NCBI GenBank assembly: GCA_016288155.1
Contig: JAEEYP010000026.1
Span: 1 to 55,213 of the forward strand
DNA: 55,213 nt
Direction of reading: 5' to 3'
Source: Clostridiales bacterium
Lineage (GTDB): Bacteria > Bacillota > Clostridia > Oscillospirales > CAG-272
A model generated the notes under the pieces. That model had not been told where the DNA came from, did no database searches, and saw nothing but the letters and a program-made list of their open reading frames with translations. This document shows positions 9,390 through 17,559 of this stretch, piece after piece. The translations under genes and the position numbers were made by a program. The number at the start of each line of letters is the position of its first letter. Position 1 is the first letter of the stretch.

Positions 9390-10901
9390 ATGAAAAAGAT
9401 GAAAAAGAAGAAAGCCGTCTGTTTTCCGCTCGCCCTTCTCATGCTCGCCCTCGCCTGCCTCGCCGCCTGCTCCGGCGGCGGGGCGGGCGATCCCGCCGCC
9501 TCCGATACCGCGGACGCCGTCTCCGTCCGTCCCTCCGAAACGGACGCGCCCGCGCCGGAGACGGAGCCGCCGGATCCGGATACCGTCCACGATCTCCCCG
9601 CCGATCTCGATTTCGAGGGCGCGGATTTCGTCATGTACGCGTGGTCCGGGTACCGCTCTCTGGCGAACGAGGAGATCGGTGAGACGCTGAACGACGCGCA
9701 GTACGACGTCAAGCGCTCCACGGAGGAGCTGCTGAACGTCAGTATCACGGAGTTGCTCGGCGGTGCCAACGTCGAATCCCTCAAGATCAGGGATTACTAC
9801 TTCTCCGGCGATACCGAGATCCACGTCAGCATGGAATACGACCGCGAAGCGTTTCTGCACGCCATCGAGGACTTGTACACCCCGCTCAGTCAGACGAAGT
9901 ACGTGGATCTGACGAAGAAATACTGGAGCCCCGCCATCACCGAACGGCTGGCGATCGGCGAATACGAGCTCATGGCGCTCGGCTCCTTCCAGCTCGAGGC
10001 GTTTACGCGCGCCGGCTGCATTTTCATGAATCTGGCGGTGGCGGAGAACGTGGGCGCCGAGGTGCCGTACGACCTCGTGAAGGAAGGCAAGTGGACGTTC
10101 GACGCGATCGCCCGGTACAGCGGACTCGCGTTCTATGACGTGAACGGCGACGGCAAAGTCACGCCGGACGACTCCACGACCTTCGGTTCCAGCGACCACC
10201 GGCAGACGACGCTGAACTTCATGTCCGGCGCCGGCGTTCCGTTCATGGGCAAGGACGAGAACAACCTCCCCGCCATCACCGCTTTCGGCAACGAGAAGCT
10301 CGTCAACGTGATCGAATGGGTCAAGTCGATGTTCTTCAATCCCATGACTTCCGTCGCCTCCGCGGCGGATATGGACAGCATGATCACGGTCAACATGTTC
10401 ACGCACGACCGGCAGCTCTTTCTGATCGGCACGCTGAACGATATGCGCGGAGATCTGCGCGAGATGGATTCCGTATACGCCGTTTTCCCCATCCCGAAGT
10501 ACGACGAGGCGCAGGAGAACTATTACGCGCGCATCAAGGATACGGTCTTCCCGATGCTGTTCAACTTCGCGGAGGATCCGGATATGGACAGCGCGGTGCT
10601 CGAGGCGATGTCCGCCTATGCGTATCAGAATCTGATCCCCGCGCTCGTTGAGACGTCGCTCCAGAAGAGATACAACAACGACCCGCGCTCCGTCGAGAAC
10701 ATCCAGCTCGTCTTCGACAGCCGCATCATCGAGCTCTCGGATATGATGCTGTGGGACGAGTTCGGCGACACGGGGCTCTGGCGGCTGATGTATCAGGACA
10801 AGGCGATCTCCTCCTGGCTCGCCTCCATCCGGAATAAGGCGGAGGGAAAGCTCGAGGGCTATATCGAAGACATCGAAGATTACTTTGCGTCTCTCACCTG
10901 A
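9390..10901 (+). CDS. Solute-binding lipoprotein, array member 6 (clade B)
   Basis: 503 aa lipoprotein. A lysine-rich N-region (MKKMKKKK) precedes the hydrophobic core and lipobox LAAC (Cys27). The loop is DVNGDGKVTPDD, the only member with Asn at loop position 3. Clade B body, close to member 7: FVMYAWSGYRSL, VKRSTEELLNVSITELLGG and a C-terminus with FGDTGLWRLMYQDK. The linker (SVRPSETDAPAPETEPPDPD) differs from all others in its first half. Start ATG 9390 follows AAAGGAGG; an earlier frame-matched start at 9294 lies inside member 5 and would bury the signal peptide. Confidence 0.85.
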   Translation: MKKMKKKKAVCFPLALLMLALACLAACSGGGAGDPAASDTADAVSVRPSETDAPAPETEPPDPDTVHDLPADLDFEGADFVMYAWSGYRSLANEEIGETLNDAQYDVKRSTEELLNVSITELLGGANVESLKIRDYYFSGDTEIHVSMEYDREAFLHAIEDLYTPLSQTKYVDLTKKYWSPAITERLAIGEYELMALGSFQLEAFTRAGCIFMNLAVAENVGAEVPYDLVKEGKWTFDAIARYSGLAFYDVNGDGKVTPDDSTTFGSSDHRQTTLNFMSGAGVPFMGKDENNLPAITAFGNEKLVNVIEWVKSMFFNPMTSVASAADMDSMITVNMFTHDRQLFLIGTLNDMRGDLREMDSVYAVFPIPKYDEAQENYYARIKDTVFPMLFNFAEDPDMDSAVLEAMSAYAYQNLIPALVETSLQKRYNNDPRSVENIQLVFDSRIIELSDMMLWDEFGDTGLWRLMYQDKAISSWLASIRNKAEGKLEGYIEDIEDYFASLT

Positions 10902-10961
10902 CGGGCAATCTCCCTTCGGGGATCATACGATACAGATTTCAATGAAGAAAAGGAGTACCAC

Positions 10962-12470
10962 ATGAAACACCGCAAAGCGATCTGTCTCTTGCTGGCGCTG
11001 CTCATGCTGACGTCCGTCAGCCTCGTCGCCTGCGGAGGCGGAGACGAAAAGGATCCCGCCGCCACATCCTCCGGCACCGCCGTCACCGATCCGTCCGGTA
11101 CGCCGGTGACGGACGCGCCCGCCCCGGAAACGGAACCGCCGGATCCGGATACCGTTCACGATCTCCCCGCCGATCTCGATTTCGAGGGCGCGGATTTCGT
11201 CATGTACGCGTGGTCCAGTTACAGATCCCTGCGTACCGAAGAAGTCGGCGAAACGCTGAACGACGCGCAGTACGACGTCAAGCGCAGCACGGAGGAGTTA
11301 CTCAACGTCAATATCACGGAACTGCTCGGCGGCGATAACGTCGAAGGGATGGACGTCATGGACTACTATTACTCCGGCGATACGGAGGTCCAGGTCTGGA
11401 TGATGTACGACCGCGACGCGTTCACCACCTCGCTTGAGGGCGTGTACACCCCGCTCGGCCATACGAAATACGTGGATACCACGAAGAAATACTGGAGTCC
11501 CGCCGTCACGGAACGGCTGTCCGTCGGCGGCGACGATCTGCTCGTGCTCGGTTCCTTCCAGCTGAACGCCTTTGAGGTCGCCGGCTGCATCTTCATGAAT
11601 CTCGGCGTGGCGGAGAACGTGAACGCCGAGGTGCCGTACGATCTCGTAAAAGAGGGCAAGTGGACGTTCGACGCGCTCGCTCAGTACAGCGGGCTCGCGT
11701 TCTACGACGTTGACGGCGACGGCAAGGTCACGCCGTCCGACTCCACGACCTTCGGTTCCAGCGACCACCGCCATACCACGCTCAACTTCATGACCGCCGC
11801 CGACGTTCCCTTCATCGGCAAGGACGCCGACAATTACCCGGAGATCCAGGCGTACGGCAACGAAAAGCTCATCAACGTGCTCGAGTGGGTCAAGAGAATG
11901 TTCTTCAATCCGGTGACCTCCGTCGCCTCCAAGGCGGATATGGACAGCATGATCACCGTAAACATGTTCACGCATGACCGGCAGCTCTTCTTGTTCGGCG
12001 ATCTGGACGACATGAGAGACTATCTGAGCGAAATGGAGTCCGTGTACGCCGTTTTCCCGTACCCGAAGTATACGGAGGATCAGGAGAATTACGTGACCCG
12101 CATCCAGGACACCGTCTTCCCGATGCTGGCGAATTACGTCGAGGATGAGGACATGGACAGCGCGGTGCTCGAGGCGATGTCCGCCTATGCGTATCAGCAC
12201 CTGCTCCCCGCGCTCGTCGAAACCTCGCTCCAGAAGAGATACAACAACGACAAGCGTTCCGTCGAGAATATCCAGCTCGTCTTCGATACGCGCGTCATCG
12301 AGCTGTCCGACATCATGCTGTGGGAAGAGTTCGGCGACACGGGCCTCTGGAGACAGATGTACGAAGACAAACCGTTCACCTCCTGGCTCGAGAAGAGCAG
12401 AAGCAAAGCGGAGAACAAGCTCGAGGGCTATATCGAGGATATCCAGGGATACTTCAAGTACCTCGCCTGA
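10962..12470 (+). CDS. Solute-binding lipoprotein, array member 7 (clade B)
   Basis: 502 aa lipoprotein, lipobox LVAC (Cys24), EF-hand-like loop DVDGDGKVTPSD. Body of clade B, next to member 6. The aspartate-rich loop is followed, as in all members, by a TTFG/VTFG stretch and then a DHRxTxLNFM-like block. Last gene of the array; no strong hairpin terminator follows it before the promoter of the next gene at 12504. AAAGGAG precedes the ATG. Ligand unknown. Confidence 0.85.
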   Translation: MKHRKAICLLLALLMLTSVSLVACGGGDEKDPAATSSGTAVTDPSGTPVTDAPAPETEPPDPDTVHDLPADLDFEGADFVMYAWSSYRSLRTEEVGETLNDAQYDVKRSTEELLNVNITELLGGDNVEGMDVMDYYYSGDTEVQVWMMYDRDAFTTSLEGVYTPLGHTKYVDTTKKYWSPAVTERLSVGGDDLLVLGSFQLNAFEVAGCIFMNLGVAENVNAEVPYDLVKEGKWTFDALAQYSGLAFYDVDGDGKVTPSDSTTFGSSDHRHTTLNFMTAADVPFIGKDADNYPEIQAYGNEKLINVLEWVKRMFFNPVTSVASKADMDSMITVNMFTHDRQLFLFGDLDDMRDYLSEMESVYAVFPYPKYTEDQENYVTRIQDTVFPMLANYVEDEDMDSAVLEAMSAYAYQHLLPALVETSLQKRYNNDKRSVENIQLVFDTRVIELSDIMLWEEFGDTGLWRQMYEDKPFTSWLEKSRSKAENKLEGYIEDIQGYFKYLA

Positions 12471-12503
12471 CGGCGGAAATTTTGAGAAATCCGGCGGGAG
12501 GGC

Positions 12504-12532
12504 TTGCTTTTCCGCCCGAAGAAAGCTATAAT
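12504..12532 (+). promoter_or_regulatory. Sigma-A promoter for the DUF1080 gene
   Basis: TTGCTT at 12504-12509 and consensus TATAAT at 12527-12532, 17-bp spacer, about 55 bp upstream of the ATG at 12589. It separates the DUF1080 gene transcriptionally from the lipoprotein array. Confidence 0.75.
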
Positions 12533-12588
12533 ATACAAGGATATCCGGTGTAACCGCTATCACTTCATAAATCGGAAAGGAATCTCTC

Positions 12589-13167
12589 ATGGGAAAGAAA
12601 GTTATACTGTTTGACGGCACCTCCACCGATGCCTGGACGACCCGCAAGGGCGATCCGATCGACTGGAAGATCGAGAACGGCGTTATGACCGTCGGTCACG
12701 GCGACATCGTCTCGAAAGAGAAATACGCCGACGCGCACATCCACGTCGAATGGATGGAGCCGGATATGCCGAACGAATCCGGTCAGGGCAAGGGCAACAG
12801 CGGCGTGTACGTGCACGGCTGCTATGAGATCCAGGTGCTCGACTCCTACGGCATCGAGAACCCGAACAACTCCGACTGCGGCGCGCTGTACTCCGTGTAC
12901 GCCCCGCTGACGAACGCCTGCCGTCCCGCGCTCGAGTGGCAGACCTACGACATCTACCTCCGCGCGCCGGTCTTCGAGAACGGCGAGATCGTGAAGAACG
13001 GCTCCATGACCGTCATCCAGAACGGGATCTGCATCCAGAACAACATCGACCTGTACACGAACACGCCCGGCGGCATCACGAATCACCGCGTGGCGGAGGG
13101 TCCGCTGCTGCTCCAGGATCACGGCAACCCCGTCTCCTTCCGGAACGTCTGGTTCGAGAGACTGTGA
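12589..13167 (+). CDS. DUF1080 / 3-keto-disaccharide hydrolase-like protein
   Basis: 192 aa single-domain protein of the DUF1080 beta-sandwich family. The N-terminal LFDGTSTDAW and WKIENGVMTVGHGDI, the central GNSGVYVHGCYEIQVLDSYG and the C-terminal FRNVWFERL are hallmark blocks of the family. Some members hydrolyse 3-keto-disaccharides or bind glycans; which applies here is not decidable. No signal peptide, so probably cytoplasmic, unlike many family members, which are secreted. Start has GGAAAGGAATCTCTC upstream. It is followed by its own terminator, so it is probably monocistronic. Its place between sugar-binding lipoproteins and a NagB-like gene supports a sugar-catabolic role. Confidence 0.85.
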   Translation: MGKKVILFDGTSTDAWTTRKGDPIDWKIENGVMTVGHGDIVSKEKYADAHIHVEWMEPDMPNESGQGKGNSGVYVHGCYEIQVLDSYGIENPNNSDCGALYSVYAPLTNACRPALEWQTYDIYLRAPVFENGEIVKNGSMTVIQNGICIQNNIDLYTNTPGGITNHRVAEGPLLLQDHGNPVSFRNVWFERL

Positions 13168-13173
13168 CCGCTT

Positions 13174-13214
13174 GAGCCGGAGGATCCCGCGAGGGACTCC
13201 TCCGGCTCTTCTTT
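13174..13214 (+). terminator. Rho-independent terminator after the DUF1080 gene
   Basis: GAGCCGGAG pairs with CTCCGGCTC (stem 13174-13208) and is followed by a T-rich TTCTTT run. Confidence 0.75.
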
Positions 13215-13249
13215 GAAGTTCCGCTCCAATCTTATATCAGGAGAAAGAT

Positions 13250-13987
13250 ATGCATATTCACGTATTCAGGGAAACCAGCGACATGGGGCGGGACGCCGCC
13301 CTCTTCATCGCCGCGAAGCTGACGGACGCGATCCGCGAGCGCGGCGAGGCGCGCCTGCTCCTCTCCACCGGTTCGTCGCAGTTTGAGATGTTCTCCCACC
13401 TCGTGACGCTCCCGGTCGAGTGGAAGAAGGTCGTGATGTTCCATCTCGACGAGTACGTCGCGCTGCCGGAGTCTCACATCGCCAGCTTCCGCAAATATCT
13501 GAAGGAACGCTTCGTCGAGAAGGTCGGCGGCGTGAAGGAAGCCAACTTCGTGAACGGCGAGGGCGACGTTCGGGCGAATATCGCCGCGCTGACCGCCAAG
13601 CTGCGCGAGGCGCCGATCGACGTCGGCGTCATCGGCATCGGAGAGAACGGGCACATCGCCTTCAACGATCCGCCCGCCGATTTCGACACGCAGGAGAGCT
13701 ACATCATCGTGAATCTCGACGACCGCTGCAAAAAACAGCAGGTCGGCGAGGGATGGTTCGCCACGGTGGACGACGTGCCGAAGCAGGCGATCTCCATGAC
13801 GGTGTCGCAGATCATGAAGAGCCGCGTCATCGTCTCCGTCGTGCCGCACTCCGTCAAGGCGGAGGCGGTCGCGAACACCTTCCGCCTGCCGACGACGAAC
13901 CGCGTTCCCGCGACGATCATGAAGTCCCATCCGGACTGGAATTTGTGGCTCGACGCGGATTCCGCGGCAGAGATCCTGACCTTCTGA
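13250..13987 (+). CDS. nagB: Glucosamine-6-phosphate deaminase-like protein
   Basis: 245 aa cytosolic isomerase/deaminase of the NagB/6-phosphogluconolactonase fold. Visible motifs are the phosphate loop LLLSTGSSQFEMF near residue 38, the catalytic FHLDEYV near 65, and GIGENGHIAFNDP near 129, all characteristic of NagB, which converts glucosamine-6-phosphate to fructose-6-phosphate and ammonia. The length fits the family. AGGAGAAAGAT precedes the ATG, and a terminator follows. NagB-like paralogs acting on other amino sugars exist, so the gene symbol is a family-level call. Confidence 0.8.
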   Translation: MHIHVFRETSDMGRDAALFIAAKLTDAIRERGEARLLLSTGSSQFEMFSHLVTLPVEWKKVVMFHLDEYVALPESHIASFRKYLKERFVEKVGGVKEANFVNGEGDVRANIAALTAKLREAPIDVGVIGIGENGHIAFNDPPADFDTQESYIIVNLDDRCKKQQVGEGWFATVDDVPKQAISMTVSQIMKSRVIVSVVPHSVKAEAVANTFRLPTTNRVPATIMKSHPDWNLWLDADSAAEILTF

Positions 13988-14007
13988 GACCGATCCCCCG
14001 ATCCCGC

Positions 14008-14043
14008 ACGGTGCCGCGCCGAAAGGCCGCGGCGCCGTTTTCG
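14008..14043 (+). terminator. Terminator after the nagB-like gene
   Basis: ACGGTGCCGCG pairs with CGCGGCGCCGT around a short loop, followed by TTTTCGTTT. Confidence 0.75.
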
Positions 14044-14088
14044 TTTGCGGACGTTTGTAAAATCATTGTGAACGCATGCCGCCGGCGC

Positions 14089-14117
14089 TTGACTTTTTCC
14101 CTGATCCGCCGTATAAT
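14089..14117 (+). promoter_or_regulatory. Sigma-A promoter for the AbrB/ABC operon
   Basis: TTGACT at 14089-14094 and TATAAT at 14112-14117, spacer 17 bp, about 40 bp before the ATG at 14158. Confidence 0.8.
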
Positions 14118-14157
14118 GTAGGAAAAGTAAGAAAAGTAGGGGGATTTCGGCACAGTC

Positions 14158-14379
14158 ATGAAGGTGATGGAAGACGATCGGTTCATCGTCAGCGTGCGCG
14201 TCGGTCCAAAGGGACAGATCACCGTCCCCGTCGAGGCGCGGCGGATGTTCTCCATCAAGGAGGGGGACACGCTGATGGTGCTCGGCGACCGCGAGCGCGG
14301 GATCGCGCTCCTCAAAGCGGACAAATTCTATGAACAGATGGGAGGCATGATGCCCGATGCCGGCCATACGGATCCGTGA
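14158..14379 (+). CDS. AbrB/SpoVT-type DNA-binding protein
   Basis: 73 aa swapped-hairpin AbrB-family protein. The core VRVGPKGQITVPVEARRMF with IKEGDTLMVLGDRERGIALL is the standard fold. As first gene of a three-gene operon (its 3' end overlaps the ATPase gene by 23 bp), it is likely a local transcriptional regulator of the ABC transporter that follows. Some AbrB-fold proteins are antitoxins, but no toxin gene is next to it. Confidence 0.85.
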   Translation: MKVMEDDRFIVSVRVGPKGQITVPVEARRMFSIKEGDTLMVLGDRERGIALLKADKFYEQMGGMMPDAGHTDP

Positions 14380-15085
14380 TCTCACAAAGAAGTATAAGGA
14401 AGTCGTCGCGGTCGACGCGCTCAGCCTTGACATTGAACAGGGAGAACTGTTCGCGCTCCTCGGCGTGAACGGAGCGGGCAAGACGACGACGCTGAAAATG
14501 CTCTCCACGCTCCTTGCGCCGACCTCCGGCGACGCGCTCCTCGACGGAAAGTCGATCTGCCGCGACGGCGACGCCGTGCGGGAGATCCTCGATATCTCCA
14601 TGCAGGAGACGGCCGTCGCCCGCAAGCTGACCGTCGCGGAGAACGTCGCGTTCTACGCCGCGCTGAGCGGGCAGACGAAGGAGGAAGCCGCGGCGTCGGC
14701 GCGCGCCGTGAGCGATATCTTCGGGCTCGATTCCGTCATGGACCGCCGCGCGGACAAGCTTTCCGGCGGCTGGCAGCGGAAGCTTTCCATCGCGCTGGCG
14801 CTCGTGTCCCGGCCGCGGATCCTTTTCCTCGACGAGCCGACGCTCGGGCTGGACGTCCTCGCGCGGCGGGAACTGTGGAAGGCGATCTCCTCCCTCAAGG
14901 AGAAGATGACGATCATCCTCACGACGCATTCGATGGAGGAAGCGCAGGCGCTCGCCGACCGGATCGGCATCATGAAGAGCGGGCATCTTCTTTTCGTCGG
15001 CACGAAGGAGGAGCTGTACGCGAAGACGGGGAAGAGCTCCGTCGAGGACGCCTTTATCGAGATCGTTTCCGGAGGTGACGAGTGA
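14357..15085 (+). CDS. ABC transporter ATP-binding protein
   Basis: 242 aa nucleotide-binding subunit. Walker A is GVNGAGKTT, the Q-loop region MQETAVAR replaces the usual Q context, the signature is LSGGWQRKLSIALAL, Walker B is ILFLDEPTLGLD, and the H-loop is TTHSMEEA. It resembles the DrrA/NatA-type ATPases that power ABC-2 exporters. It overlaps the AbrB-like gene upstream and ends 1 bp before the permease ATG region, indicating translational coupling. GGGAGG at 14340 serves the ATG at 14357. Exported substrate unknown (drug, lipid or sodium in relatives). Confidence 0.92.
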   Translation: MPAIRIRDLTKKYKEVVAVDALSLDIEQGELFALLGVNGAGKTTTLKMLSTLLAPTSGDALLDGKSICRDGDAVREILDISMQETAVARKLTVAENVAFYAALSGQTKEEAAASARAVSDIFGLDSVMDRRADKLSGGWQRKLSIALALVSRPRILFLDEPTLGLDVLARRELWKAISSLKEKMTIILTTHSMEEAQALADRIGIMKSGHLLFVGTKEELYAKTGKSSVEDAFIEIVSGGDE

Positions 15086-15086
15086 C

Positions 15087-15839
15087 ATGCGCGGTTCGCT
15101 CAGTCGGGTATATACCCTCACGTCAAGAAATTTCAAGGAGATATTGCGCGACCCGCTGTCGCTGATCTTCATGCTCGCGATGCCGCTCGCCATGGAGGTG
15201 CTTTTCTACTTCCTCTTCCATGAGATGACCGACCAGTTCGCCATGAAGTACCTCGCGCCGGGGATCGTCGTCTTTGCGCAGGCGTTCCTCGCGCTGTTCA
15301 CCGGGCTCCTCATTGCGCTCGACCGGAGCACGGCGTTCCTGACGCGCTTGTACGTCTCGAGGGCGAAGTCCGCCGAGTTCATCTTCGGCTACGCGCTCGC
15401 GCTGATCCCGGCGGTGCTCGTCCAGACGGTGCTCTTCTTCGTCGTCGGCGGGATCATCGATCCGTCGATCTGGGGGATCGGGATGCTCCGGTGCCTGCCG
15501 GTCGCCCTCTGTACGGCGCTGTTTTATATCGGCGTCGGCATCCTTCTCGGCACGCTGTGCAATGAGAAATCCGTCGGCGGCGTCGCTTCCATCGTCATCG
15601 CCGGGCAGTCCGTTCTCTCCGGAATGTGGTTCCCGACGGAGGGGCTGCCGTCCGGCATGGTCGCGCTGATGAAGTGCCTCCCCTTCAAGAATGCCGCGGA
15701 CTGCATGCGCAGCGCGCTGAACGGTACCGCCGATCCGACCGCCGATTTCTGGATCCCGTTCTGCATCGTCCTCGCCTACGCCGCCGTCTCCTTCGGCGCC
15801 GCGATCTTCATCTTCCGCAAGCGTATGCGCTTCCGCTGA
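15087..15839 (+). CDS. ABC-2-type permease
   Basis: 250 aa integral membrane protein with about six hydrophobic segments and the ABC-2 organisation: an N-terminal cytoplasmic helix (TLTSRNFKEILRDPLSLIFM), then alternating segments, and a late GMWFPTEGLP loop before a helix, as in DrrB-like permeases. I chose ATG 15087 because GGAGGTGA ends about ten bases earlier; a GTG at 15075 sits inside that ribosome site. Pairs with the ATPase at 14357 to form an exporter. Confidence 0.9.
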   Translation: MRGSLSRVYTLTSRNFKEILRDPLSLIFMLAMPLAMEVLFYFLFHEMTDQFAMKYLAPGIVVFAQAFLALFTGLLIALDRSTAFLTRLYVSRAKSAEFIFGYALALIPAVLVQTVLFFVVGGIIDPSIWGIGMLRCLPVALCTALFYIGVGILLGTLCNEKSVGGVASIVIAGQSVLSGMWFPTEGLPSGMVALMKCLPFKNAADCMRSALNGTADPTADFWIPFCIVLAYAAVSFGAAIFIFRKRMRFR

Positions 15840-15864
15840 GAGGGCGAGCGTTATTGCAAACAAA

Positions 15865-15905
15865 AAAGAGCGGCCCCGCGCTTTCCGGCGCGCGGACCGC
15901 TCTTT
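15865..15905. terminator. Bidirectional terminator between permease and GNAT gene
   Basis: AAAGAGCGG and CCGCTCTTT form the base of a GC-rich stem with A and T runs on both sides, so it can end both the plus-strand exporter operon and the minus-strand GNAT transcript. Confidence 0.75.
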
Positions 15906-15918
15906 CGTTTCATTTTTT

Positions 15919-16404
15919 TCATACGAGGTCGATCGCCAGCGTTCTGCACTTCCACGTCTGTCCGTCGATCGTGTAAGTCTCTGTCTTCGCGTCCTCATCG
16001 TCGCAAAAGCCGACGGAGCGGTAACAGCGGAGCGCGGCTTCGTTGTCCTCAAAGACCGCGAGCGACACCCGCTTTGCTCCGTAGATGTCGCGGGCGTACC
16101 GAAGCCCGAGCCGCAGCATCCCGCTGCCGTACCCGCGGCCGCGTCGGTCCGGATCGACGATCACGAAGCCGAAGCGCACCTCGTCCGGCGTTCCGGTCGG
16201 GTTCCGCATCGTGAAGAAGCCGCAGGGGACCGTTTCATCGAGGAGCGTGAATCGCGCCAACTCTCCGAGCGCGGAGAACCGCTCCGCCGTGAGCGGCCAG
16301 GGACCGAGGACGCCTGCCGTCCACCGCCTGAAGGTCACCTCGTCCCGGCACCACGACAGTACCGCCGCCGCGTCCGAATCCTTATACGGTCTCAGCCTGA
16401 GCAT
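15919..16404 (-). CDS. GNAT family N-acetyltransferase
   Basis: 161 aa acetyl-CoA-dependent acyltransferase. The start LRLRPYKDSDAAAVLSWCRD, the acetyl-CoA loop VDPDRRGRGYGSGML (R-x-x-G-x-G/S type) near residue 88, and the C-terminal DNEAALRCYRSVGF are classic. The substrate is unknown; the RimJ/RimL-like start suggests an amine or protein N-terminus. Overlaps the end of the upstream esterase-like gene by 23 bp, so the two are translated from one message. Confidence 0.9.
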   Translation of the reverse strand: MLRLRPYKDSDAAAVLSWCRDEVTFRRWTAGVLGPWPLTAERFSALGELARFTLLDETVPCGFFTMRNPTGTPDEVRFGFVIVDPDRRGRGYGSGMLRLGLRYARDIYGAKRVSLAVFEDNEAALRCYRSVGFCDDEDAKTETYTIDGQTWKCRTLAIDLV

Positions 16405-17491
16405 ACGCCGCTTCCCCCTTGTCCATCCCGAATTTCGCCCGGAAGAAGGCGATGTACGCGTCCCAGTCCTCCTCCGTCAGCGCGTGCTTGCCCGGCCGCA
16501 TCTGGTATCCCGCGTTCCCGCCGAAGAAGCGGTCGCCCGCCTCCGGCAGCCGGTCCGGGCAGACGAGCCCCGGGCTGCCGAGCAGCTCCCAGACGGCGGA
16601 GGCGGAGAGCGTCGTCAGAAATTCCGATATCGGATCGGCGGCTCCGTCCTCGGCGGCGGAGCCGACGCACAGATACCGCGGCGCGATCATCGAGAGAAGG
16701 AAGCTCTGGTCGTAGGGCTTGCGGTCTTCCAGATCTCCTGTGAACCGCTTGAAATTCTCGCAGTACCAGTCCCAGCTCCCGACGCGGAGGAAATCCGTGA
16801 CGCGCTCGCCCGTTCCATGCTTTGAGGAGGCGGCGCCGCCGTAGCCGGAATCGTTTGAGACCGCGCCGGCGAAGCGCTCGTCGAGCGCCGCGCACCAGAG
16901 CGCCGTCTTGCCGAGGCGGGAGTGACCGATCACGACGGTGCGCTGCGCGTCGAGATCCGGGCGATCGGAGATGAGATAGTCGAGCAGGCGGCTCGCGCCG
17001 TACGCCCACATCCCGATCTTTCCCCATTCGTCCGGCTTGCGCGCGTCGGTCGTACCGAAGTACGCCGCGACCCCGTCCGAGAAATCGCCGAAGTGATCGT
17101 CGTTCACGATATCCGTATAGACGACGACGGCGAGCGCGAACCCGGCGTCAAGGATCCGCTCCCACGGGACGTACCGGTCCGGGATGGGGCGGAACGCGAG
17201 ATGCAGAAAGACCGGCGGGCGCACCGCGCCGCGCGGCACTCGGATCTCCGCGGGGAAGGAGAAGGAGCGCTCCGGCGTTCCGCACTCGATCCGGACCCGC
17301 TGCGTCGTCCCGTCGTCCCCGAGGACCGTGCCGCGCACCGGTACCGGGGCCGGCGAGACCCCGTAAGAGTACCGCTCGAGCAGCGCGAGCAGCGCGCGGC
17401 GGCGCTGCGGCCAGCGGTCCGCCGTCACCTCTCCGTTTTCGTCCCGGAGCAGGGGAAGATAGTCTTTTTCGTTCAGCAGCTCTTGCAGCAT
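16382..17491 (-). CDS. Alpha/beta hydrolase resembling glucuronoyl esterases (CE15-like)
   Basis: 369 aa hydrolase. The nucleophile elbow GHSRLGKTALW (Ser near residue 192) matches the G-x-S-R-x-G-K form used by glucuronoyl esterases, which cut the ester between glucuronic acid and lignin alcohols. Other family-like blocks are IGMWAYGASRLLDYL before it, SNDSGYGGAASSKHGTGE after it, IAPRYLCVGSAAEDGAADP, and a late His in RPGKHALTEEDW. There is no signal peptide, so it would act inside the cell, unlike the secreted fungal enzymes. GGAGGAAGCGCC precedes the ATG. An acetyl-xylan-esterase-like function is an alternative. Confidence 0.75.
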   Translation of the reverse strand: MLQELLNEKDYLPLLRDENGEVTADRWPQRRRALLALLERYSYGVSPAPVPVRGTVLGDDGTTQRVRIECGTPERSFSFPAEIRVPRGAVRPPVFLHLAFRPIPDRYVPWERILDAGFALAVVVYTDIVNDDHFGDFSDGVAAYFGTTDARKPDEWGKIGMWAYGASRLLDYLISDRPDLDAQRTVVIGHSRLGKTALWCAALDERFAGAVSNDSGYGGAASSKHGTGERVTDFLRVGSWDWYCENFKRFTGDLEDRKPYDQSFLLSMIAPRYLCVGSAAEDGAADPISEFLTTLSASAVWELLGSPGLVCPDRLPEAGDRFFGGNAGYQMRPGKHALTEEDWDAYIAFFRAKFGMDKGEAAYAQAETV

Positions 17492-17559
17492 GGCGCTTCC
17501 TCCGTGTGTTTACGGTGCGGTCTCCCGCCGCTGTGCGTCCGCGTCCTCCGGCGCGCGCC

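Noticed and set aside
14158..14379. AbrB-like protein as antitoxin
   Set aside because: The next genes are an ABC ATPase and permease, with no toxin-sized partner.
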